A stretch of 64,000 nucleotides of DNA. It comes from Polystyrenella longa. Its GTDB lineage: Bacteria > Planctomycetota > Planctomycetia > Planctomycetales > Planctomycetaceae. Position numbers and translations under genes: made by a program. This document shows, one piece after another, positions 58,599 to 64,000 of this stretch. The stretch lies in NCBI RefSeq assembly GCF_007750395.1, contig NZ_CP036281.1, forward strand, positions 533,211 to 597,210, in the 5' to 3' direction. The notes below the pieces were generated by a model. That model saw only the letters and a list, made by a program, of their open reading frames with translations. It was not told the origin of the DNA and made no database searches. Every line of letters starts with the position of its first letter. Position 1 is the first letter of the stretch.

Positions 58599-59642
58599 AT
58601 GATGCTGGAAGAATTGCGGGAGCATTCTCGTAAAGAGCTGGCTCAAATGGCCAAAACGCACCGAATTCGTGGCTGGCACCTGCTCAAGAAGGAAGAGCTG
58701 ATCGAGCGGCTCATGAATGCTGGAAATATCGATGACGAGCTTCAGGCTAGGGAGAAGTCGACTGATTCGTCGGCAACGTCCAATCGTTCCGGAGTTAAGT
58801 TGATACGTCACGATCCGGGACGCGAAACGGGGAAGCGAGCTCTATCACTGCGAGCATCTGAAAGCCAGGTTTTGACAGCTCAGGCGGAAACCGACGAATT
58901 GGAGATTGAATTGCTTAGCTCGCACTGGTTCCGGCTCCGTTGGGCGTTGTCGCCCCGAACGCTGGAGCGGGCAGAAGTCTCGCTGGCAGCGGCCTGGAGT
59001 ACGGTGAAACCGGTTTTGCGGCTTTTTCAAGTTGATCTCGAACCGGCCGGTACGTCGCAGGAAAGTCAGATCGACCAGGTCGAAATCTCGGATCGGTTTC
59101 GCGAGTGGTATTTCCCTGTACCTGAACCGGAACGGCGGTTTCGTGTTAAATTGGGCCTGCTGACTGTGGATGGACGGTTCTACCAGCTTGCCTGCTCAGA
59201 AAGCGTCGATACACCGCGGGAAGTCTCTCGATCGGCCATTGTGGACGGCTTGGCTGAAGTCGAAACGGGAGAAGAAGATGGTGGAAGTGAGGAGTTAAAC
59301 GATTTGAAATCGATTGCTCAGTTGATCCAGGGGCGATCCAGTCATCCACGAACTGTTGCAGCGACCGGCGTTTTTGAAGTCGAACTGGAATGGACTTTAA
59401 AAGGAACGGGCGATCCGCGCGGCGTGGTGACAATTCTGGGCGAGCCCGTGGAGTTGGACAGAAACGGAGCCTTTGAAGTCTCCATGCCGTTTGCGCCGGG
59501 ACGCGAGGTGATTCCCGTAGTGGAAACAACCGACGAAGGACGCAAAAAACAGACTGTCGTACTGACCGTCGAGTTGAACCGGCGTAAGCTTGAACCGCAG
59601 ATTTTGGGAATGCGGCCTGATTTGGATGATGAAGATGAGTAG
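58599..59642 (+). CDS. DUF4912 protein with Rho-N/SAP-like N-terminus
   Basis: 347 residues. Residues 1-42 form a Rho-N/SAP-like helical motif (HSRKELAQMAKTHRIRGWHLLKKEELIERL), often nucleic-acid binding. A linker precedes a DUF4912 domain (about 105-215) with HWFRLRWALSPRTLERAE and FREWYFPVPEPERRFRVKLGL, then GRFYQLACSESVDTPRE. The C-terminal third, from about 260, resembles the second half of DUF4912-containing proteins. A G-rich site lies before ATG 58599. The function of DUF4912 is unknown. Confidence 0.75.
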   Translation: MMLEELREHSRKELAQMAKTHRIRGWHLLKKEELIERLMNAGNIDDELQAREKSTDSSATSNRSGVKLIRHDPGRETGKRALSLRASESQVLTAQAETDELEIELLSSHWFRLRWALSPRTLERAEVSLAAAWSTVKPVLRLFQVDLEPAGTSQESQIDQVEISDRFREWYFPVPEPERRFRVKLGLLTVDGRFYQLACSESVDTPREVSRSAIVDGLAEVETGEEDGGSEELNDLKSIAQLIQGRSSHPRTVAATGVFEVELEWTLKGTGDPRGVVTILGEPVELDRNGAFEVSMPFAPGREVIPVVETTDEGRKKQTVVLTVELNRRKLEPQILGMRPDLDDEDE

Positions 59643-60145
59643 TGACAGGGTGGCTTGGTGCGTTAGTTTCAGACACTATCGTGGTCATTTAGAGGAAAGC
59701 GTCGTTCCGTTTGAGAACGCTGAATGTTGCGAATCGATGTAGAACAGGTTAAACGTCAAGAACATTCTGGGATTCGTTTTTCGACCTGGAACCAAAATCA
59801 GGAATCGTCACTTTCCCGCTTGTCCGATGCGCAGGCGCGGGATACGATGTGGGTGTGATTCTCAAGGAGTCACAATTATCAAGGAGTCACCAGGCGGCAG
59901 CCTTAACGGGAATGAAATCTGATTTTGTTCTTGCCGAAGTCTGCCCCCTGGCCTCTACCTTGGCAATTTCTGGTTCGAATGTAGACCCTACAAGCATCTA
60001 TCCGAAGGGAACCCTAGTCTGTTGAGTCTTGGATCATACCGGGCATGTACCCGGGTCATCCGGTCTTTTCGCGGGGTACCCACTTTAGCTAATTCGGGTC
60101 TAATGCAAGTCGTTAACCAGTCTGTCTCCAGGTGGAGGTTTTTTT
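59643..60145. other. Intergenic region before rarA
   Basis: About 500 bases with no gene I can support. It holds the short direct repeat TCAAGGAGTCAC (59862-59873 and 59879-59890, 17-base period) and a weak CCGGG/CCCGG stem near 60039. Confidence 0.4.
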
Positions 60146-61477
60146 ATGGACTTATTTAAGCAGCTTGAGCAGGGCCATTTGGAGTCAGCCCAACCGCTCG
60201 CTGCACGCATGCGACCTCGCTCGCTGGATGAGTATGTGGGGCAACAGCATTTCCTGGGGGAAGGAAAACTGCTCCGCCGCATGTTGCAGGCGGACCGTAT
60301 TTCTTCTGTCGTATTCTATGGCCCGCCAGGAACAGGGAAGACCTCTCTGGCCGAGGTCATTGCCAATCACACCAAATCTCATTTCGCTCGTTTGAATGCG
60401 GCCGCCTCCAGTGTAAAAGAACTGCGCGTACAACTGGAACGAGCGCGGCAATTTTTGGAAACCTCGGGCGAGCGTTCGCTCTTGTTCATCGACGAATTGC
60501 ATCGCTTTAATAAAGCTCAACAGGACGTACTGCTTCCCGATGTTGAATCGGGCGTCATCCGACTTATCGGAGCGACGACGGCGAATCCGTTTTTTTCGCT
60601 CGTTTCCCCTCTGGTAAGCCGTAGCCAGGTCTTTGAATTCAAGGCGTTGGAACGCGAGGACATTCTCACTTTACTAAACAGAGCACTCACGGACAAAACC
60701 AAAGGGCTCGGTCAGTACCAGGTACAGGCTGATCCCGAGGCCCTCGACTTTCTGGCCGAAATTTGTGATGGCGATGCCCGCCGGGCGCTCAATGCACTCG
60801 AGATCGGTGTTCTCTCTCTTCCGGAAGAAGAGAAGTTGTTATCGTTAGAAGTCACGCAGGAATCGATCCAGAAAAAAGCGATTCAGTACTCGGCCGATGG
60901 CGACGAACATTACGATGCTGCCAGTGCGTTTATCAAAAGTATGCGCGGCAGTGACCCCGACGCGGCCATCTACTGGTTGGCCCGTATGATCGAAGCAGGG
61001 GAAGACCCCCGGTTCCTCGCGCGACGGATTGTGATTGCCGCAGCGGAAGATGTCGGTAACGCCGATCCTCAGGCACTGGTGATCGCCAATTCGGCTGCGG
61101 CGGCAACGGAGTTTGTCGGTTTGCCGGAGGCTCGAATCATTCTATCGCAGGCAACCATCTATGTCGCACTCGCCCCCAAGTCGAACGCCTCATACGTGGC
61201 GATCGACAGCGCTTTAAAGGATGTCCGCGAGCAGCGCGTGATTCCTGTACCGGTTCATCTGAAAGATGCCCATTACAGCGGCGCGAAAAAAATGGGACAT
61301 GGCGAAGGATATGCTTATGCCCACAACTCGAAGGAGGGTTGGGTCAACCAGGATTATCTGGGAGTCGAAAAAGAATACTACCAACCTGTCGAGCGAGGAT
61401 ATGAAGCCACCCTCCGCAAACGCCTTGAAGAATACAAACGCCGCAAACGAGAGGCCCAACAGGACGGGGAGGAGTGA
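60146..61477 (+). CDS. rarA: Replication-associated recombination protein A (AAA ATPase)
   Basis: 443-residue AAA+ ATPase of the RarA/MgsA/WRNIP1 family, which acts at stalled replication forks. The opening ARMRPRSLDEYVGQQHFL, Walker A GPPGTGKTS near 61, Walker B LLFIDELHRFNKAQQDVLLP near 112 and sensor GATTANPFFSLVSPLVSRSQ near 144 fit. The C-terminal tetramerisation domain includes SMRGSDPDAAIYWLARMIEAGEDPRFLARR. A strong GGAGG lies about 7 bases before ATG 60146. Confidence 0.96.
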   Translation: MDLFKQLEQGHLESAQPLAARMRPRSLDEYVGQQHFLGEGKLLRRMLQADRISSVVFYGPPGTGKTSLAEVIANHTKSHFARLNAAASSVKELRVQLERARQFLETSGERSLLFIDELHRFNKAQQDVLLPDVESGVIRLIGATTANPFFSLVSPLVSRSQVFEFKALEREDILTLLNRALTDKTKGLGQYQVQADPEALDFLAEICDGDARRALNALEIGVLSLPEEEKLLSLEVTQESIQKKAIQYSADGDEHYDAASAFIKSMRGSDPDAAIYWLARMIEAGEDPRFLARRIVIAAAEDVGNADPQALVIANSAAAATEFVGLPEARIILSQATIYVALAPKSNASYVAIDSALKDVREQRVIPVPVHLKDAHYSGAKKMGHGEGYAYAHNSKEGWVNQDYLGVEKEYYQPVERGYEATLRKRLEEYKRRKREAQQDGEE

Positions 61478-61624
61478 AGGGGGGATGTTTGACTACAGAC
61501 TCTGTTACTGAATCGGGTCTTCTTTCGGTGGACATCGCATTGCAGTCAACAGGCCAAGTTGTTCTGTGTCTTTGTGGAACAGGTCCTAAATTCTGAGCAA
61601 TATCTAGAAGAAGAGTTAAAGTAG

Positions 61625-62065
61625 ATGAGTACAGATTATTCAGATATTAAGAATTGGATTGAACGACATCCTCAAAGTTTTGGTTTCATCCCCACGCCAC
61701 CAGAATTAATCACGAGTCTTAAATCTGATTACAAGAATATACCAGAAGCTTACGTTGACTTTCTGGCCGAATTTGGTGGAATGAGTATAGGTAACTCATT
61801 TATGATATACAGATCTATTGTATCGCCTTATACAGTCTTTAGAGAACGTGCAAAAGAATTTGGAAACGTACTACTAATAGGCGACGATTACGCTGGGTTA
61901 TCAATCGGATTTGATGTAGGAGCCAATTGGCGTTTAGTCTCAATTGACAGCGAGACTGATGAGGTTGATGATTTAACCTTGTATTTGGATAAAGAAGAGG
62001 AAATTGTTGCAAATAGTTTTGAAGAATGGATCAAATGTCTAATCCCTTATCTTTTAAGCGACTGA
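61625..62065 (+). CDS. SUKH/SMI1-KNR4-like immunity protein
   Basis: 146 residues. The pattern IPEAYVDFLAEFGGMSIG near 37, then IGDDYAGLSIGFD and a C-terminal NSFEEWIKCLIPYL, is typical of SMI1/KNR4 (SUKH) proteins, which in bacteria are most often immunity proteins against polymorphic toxins. Codons are AT-rich compared with rarA next door, which supports transfer. No toxin gene is visible in the window. Confidence 0.7.
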   Translation: MSTDYSDIKNWIERHPQSFGFIPTPPELITSLKSDYKNIPEAYVDFLAEFGGMSIGNSFMIYRSIVSPYTVFRERAKEFGNVLLIGDDYAGLSIGFDVGANWRLVSIDSETDEVDDLTLYLDKEEEIVANSFEEWIKCLIPYLLSD

Positions 62066-62406
62066 ATGTTACTTTTTCCGGTCAACATCAAGGCGGAACT
62101 CTATTCGGTTGGCGAAAGCAAAATTCTTCTATCCAGCAGACTTCTGTTCGTATGCATGGCCCATTCTGGACGCTGGCAGATACCGTTCCAACGACGGATG
62201 AAGTTTCGGAGGCATAGCGTTGTTTAAGACTTCGTTGAAGAGGCATGTCGATGCAGTTGCTAGTCCAATCAGTTTCGTGTTTCTATGGTTTTGAAACTGC
62301 CTCTGGTCACATTGTTGAGCTTTCTGACGAAAAACATGCTTAGCGCAGCTTGAGAGTTCTTTGGAACGACTGCCAAGTATATCAGCCCTAATGGAACTCA
62401 GAATTC
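62066..62406. other. Intergenic region in the accessory patch
   Basis: About 340 bases with no supported gene; possible remnant coding sequence, but no frame is convincing. Confidence 0.4.
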
Positions 62407-62838
62407 ATGAACATTGAAATTCCATCAAGCCATCTTACGGGGTCGTATCCGGGTGATCAAAAACGGCTGCTATTTGTTTCAATTCTGAAGATGTGTATAT
62501 TTTACGCCTGTGTTCATTTTGTGTTGTGGGTAATGGCAATGGAGTTTTCCTCCTTTCGCCCTACCTTTTATGCATCCCTGCACTCGTTTACGGCCCTGGT
62601 TTTGTCGTTGCTCGGGATAGTCCCATCAGATCATCTCTTTGCATTTGGACTATTTATTCTCCCTCTGGTAAGTGCGGTTTTAAATATTTTTGTAATCGCA
62701 GTGGGAGGTTTCGTGGGAGGACGGATTGCATTCCATCGCAACCGTTTGATTTCCAGACGCGATGTCTACTGGGGAGGTGGGGGAGCCTTCTTATTAATAA
62801 TTCTTATCAACTTGATTGCCGAAGTATGCTTTTTCTAA
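62407..62838 (+). CDS. Small membrane protein of unknown function
   Basis: 143 residues, with about four hydrophobic helices (about 20-40, 48-65, 76-100, 115-142). The ending is LLIILINLIAEVCFF. A Gly-rich GGFVGGRIAF segment lies near 102. I do not recognise the family. GGA lies about 11 bases before the ATG. Confidence 0.6.
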   Translation: MNIEIPSSHLTGSYPGDQKRLLFVSILKMCIFYACVHFVLWVMAMEFSSFRPTFYASLHSFTALVLSLLGIVPSDHLFAFGLFILPLVSAVLNIFVIAVGGFVGGRIAFHRNRLISRRDVYWGGGGAFLLIILINLIAEVCFF

Positions 62839-62878
62839 CTTGATAGTCGCTGTGTGCCTTCATTACTTCGACATTAAG

Positions 62879-63118
62879 CTATCGTATCTTTGATTCACCT
62901 AACAAATGGCTAATTGAACACATCAAGTTTTCGGTTTCGGGCGCAATGTGAAAAAGCTTTACAGAAGGAAATAAAGAGTCATCGTAGGTCGGCAGATAAC
63001 CACTTCCACTGATGCGGCCTACTTCAGGTTCGTGCACAATTGCAAAAGCCGCTTCATTTTTCTCGACATTCCGGTGAGTCTCTCTGTCGGCAACTACCCA
63101 TACCAGGAGGTCGGTCAT
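62879..63118 (-). CDS. Possible small protein of unknown function
   Basis: 79 residues with an ordinary soluble composition and no recognised motif (for example SLFPSVKLFHIAPETENL). A weak AGAGAG lies upstream. It overlaps the start of a plus-strand short frame at 63117 by 2 bases, and only one of the two need be real. Confidence 0.35.
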   Translation of the reverse strand: MTDLLVWVVADRETHRNVEKNEAAFAIVHEPEVGRISGSGYLPTYDDSLFPSVKLFHIAPETENLMCSISHLLGESKIR

Positions 63119-63224
63119 GTTTACACTCTCTGAAGATACATCCGGTGATTTTCAGAAGCGTTTCGACAAGTTCTACGATACTGTCTTAAAGAAAATCAGC
63201 TTTGATTATGACACTAGTTCTTGA
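63117..63224 (+). CDS. Possible 35-residue small protein or gene fragment
   Basis: ATG 63117 has a perfect AGGAGG (63105-63110) 6 bases upstream. The 35 residues are polar and helix-prone (GDFQKRFDKFYDTVLKKISF). It could be a small gene, or the remnant of a longer accessory gene. No family is recognised. Confidence 0.35.
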   Translation: MFTLSEDTSGDFQKRFDKFYDTVLKKISFDYDTSS

Positions 63225-63242
63225 AATGATTGGTTCTTTAGA

Positions 63243-63692
63243 ATGAAACATGACATTATACCTCCATTCTCAATCGTCCCTTTTGTAGGTTACGGTCCAT
63301 TTCGATTTGGAATGAGTAGCGCCGAGATCGCAACAGTCTCATCTTCTGCGCCTATCACAGATACGCAGCTAATCGAAGGGACTGAAACTTTTGAGAGTTT
63401 TGAAACTTATCCTGAGTTAGATATTCAACTCGTATACAACTCTGAAGATTCACTTTCCTTAATTGAACTCATGGAACTATCGTCACCAATCTTTATGGAT
63501 GTCGATATATTCGGGACTCATTTTTCTGAAGTTATGAATGGACTAAGGAATTGTGGAATTACTTTTACCCAGCCTTTTGATCGGTCGATGTACCTTAGCC
63601 TCGATAAGGGGGTGGGTCTGTACGTTCCTTACCAAAACAAAATCGAGTCTTTTTCACTTTTCTGCAGAGGCTATTATGATGCCAATTTGTAA
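63243..63692 (+). CDS. Hypothetical protein, immunity-like
   Basis: 149 residues, no signal peptide or membrane helix. The opening VPFVGYGPFRFGMSSAEI resembles small proteins found beside polymorphic-toxin cassettes, in which a GxGPxRFGM motif near the N-terminus is common. No enzyme motif is seen. AT-rich codons match the SUKH gene 1.2 kb upstream. The function as immunity protein is an inference from context. Confidence 0.6.
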   Translation: MKHDIIPPFSIVPFVGYGPFRFGMSSAEIATVSSSAPITDTQLIEGTETFESFETYPELDIQLVYNSEDSLSLIELMELSSPIFMDVDIFGTHFSEVMNGLRNCGITFTQPFDRSMYLSLDKGVGLYVPYQNKIESFSLFCRGYYDANL

Positions 63693-63722
63693 TTAATCTT
63701 GTCGAATGTATGGTAGGACGGT

Positions 63723-63902
63723 ATGCATTTTCTCTGGTATGAAGACGAAGATAAGGTGGGAGTCGACTTAGGCTGTTTACTTGATCCTCCGGTAAACATT
63801 CAAAACCTGAAAGAAGCAAATGCGTATGTTTGTGCTCATTCTGTCAAATGGAGCACGAGTCCGTATACTCCAAGTTATTACGAACGTTTTCCAACCTCCT
63901 GA
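63723..63902 (+). CDS. Possible 59-residue protein
   Basis: ATG 63723 to TGA 63902; the start has TAGGA a few bases upstream. The product opens MHFLWYEDEDKVGVDLG and is otherwise unrecognised, with an aromatic- and proline-containing C-terminus. It may be intact or a truncated accessory gene. The 98 bases after it, to the window end, show nothing I can support. Confidence 0.35.
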   Translation: MHFLWYEDEDKVGVDLGCLLDPPVNIQNLKEANAYVCAHSVKWSTSPYTPSYYERFPTS

Positions 63903-64000
63903 AGATCGTCGTTTATTCGTTCGCCTGACTATGGGTGAACCGGGCTCGATTTCAGGATAGGCTCTCGGTCATACCGTTCCAGTTTTCACGCAAATGACTC

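Noticed and set aside
60035-60075. A CCGGG/CCCGG stem and T-run before rarA as a terminator
   Set aside because: The stem is only five bases and the T-run is broken from it by a stretch of unpaired sequence.

Overview
This is a contiguous stretch of bacterial chromosome, almost certainly from a planctomycete (class Planctomycetia, of the moderate-GC Gimesia/Rubinisphaera/Planctopirus kind; this is an inference from gene content, not from a marker gene). The indicators are a giant secreted beta-propeller/HEAT/cytochrome c protein of the PVC type, an ABC-2 permease fused to a CPBP intramembrane protease, an ECF sigma factor with a membrane anchor and an extracytoplasmic tail, futalosine-pathway menaquinone genes, and many small secreted proteins of unknown function. 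I see no rRNA, tRNA, CRISPR array, insertion sequence or prophage gene.

Layout. 0-9.2 kb (+): an aerobic terminal-oxidase locus: coxB 3' end, coxA (A2-type motif), ctaA, ctaB, coxC with an unusual hydrophilic insertion, subunit IV, an ABC exporter pair, a SCO copper chaperone and a ThiF/MoeB-like adenylyltransferase. 9.2-15.5 kb: an MscS channel with a BON domain and four small exported proteins. 15.5-20.5 kb (-): the complete phosphate uptake operon pstS-pstC-pstA-pstB-phoU. 20.7-27.4 kb (-): mqnA-mqnC, a NatA-like ATPase with a permease/protease fusion, and a probable aminodeoxyfutalosine deaminase, a menaquinone-associated unit that fits the respiratory theme. 27.7-39.1 kb: housekeeping metabolism (hom, a beta-hydroxyacid dehydrogenase, holA, purB, tal), an anchored ECF sigma factor, a phosphohexomutase-like pseudoenzyme and an M81-family protein. 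Between these genes lies a family of short hairpin repeats. 39.2-43.2 kb (+): a ribose/galactose-type sugar ABC transporter. 43.4-49.5 kb: the PVC-type cytochrome protein, a PAS/GAF/receiver signalling protein and a lone PD-(D/E)XK-type protein. 49.6-57.8 kb (-): the complete F1Fo ATP synthase operon with two AtpI/AtpZ-like genes. 58.6-61.5 kb (+): a DUF4912 protein and rarA. 61.6-64.0 kb: an AT-richer accessory patch with a SUKH/SMI1-KNR4-like immunity protein and small unknown genes.

The respiratory parts fit together: MqnA/C and probably MqnX make menaquinone, the cox cluster builds a heme-copper oxidase (heme A from CtaB/CtaA, copper from SCO), and the Atp operon uses the proton gradient. 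PstSCAB-PhoU supplies phosphate. The most unusual items are the hairpin repeat family at 29-36.3 kb, the phosphohexomutase pseudoenzyme, the coxC insertion, the histidine-rich loop in AtpB, the membrane-anchored sigma factor and the immunity-type patch at the right end.
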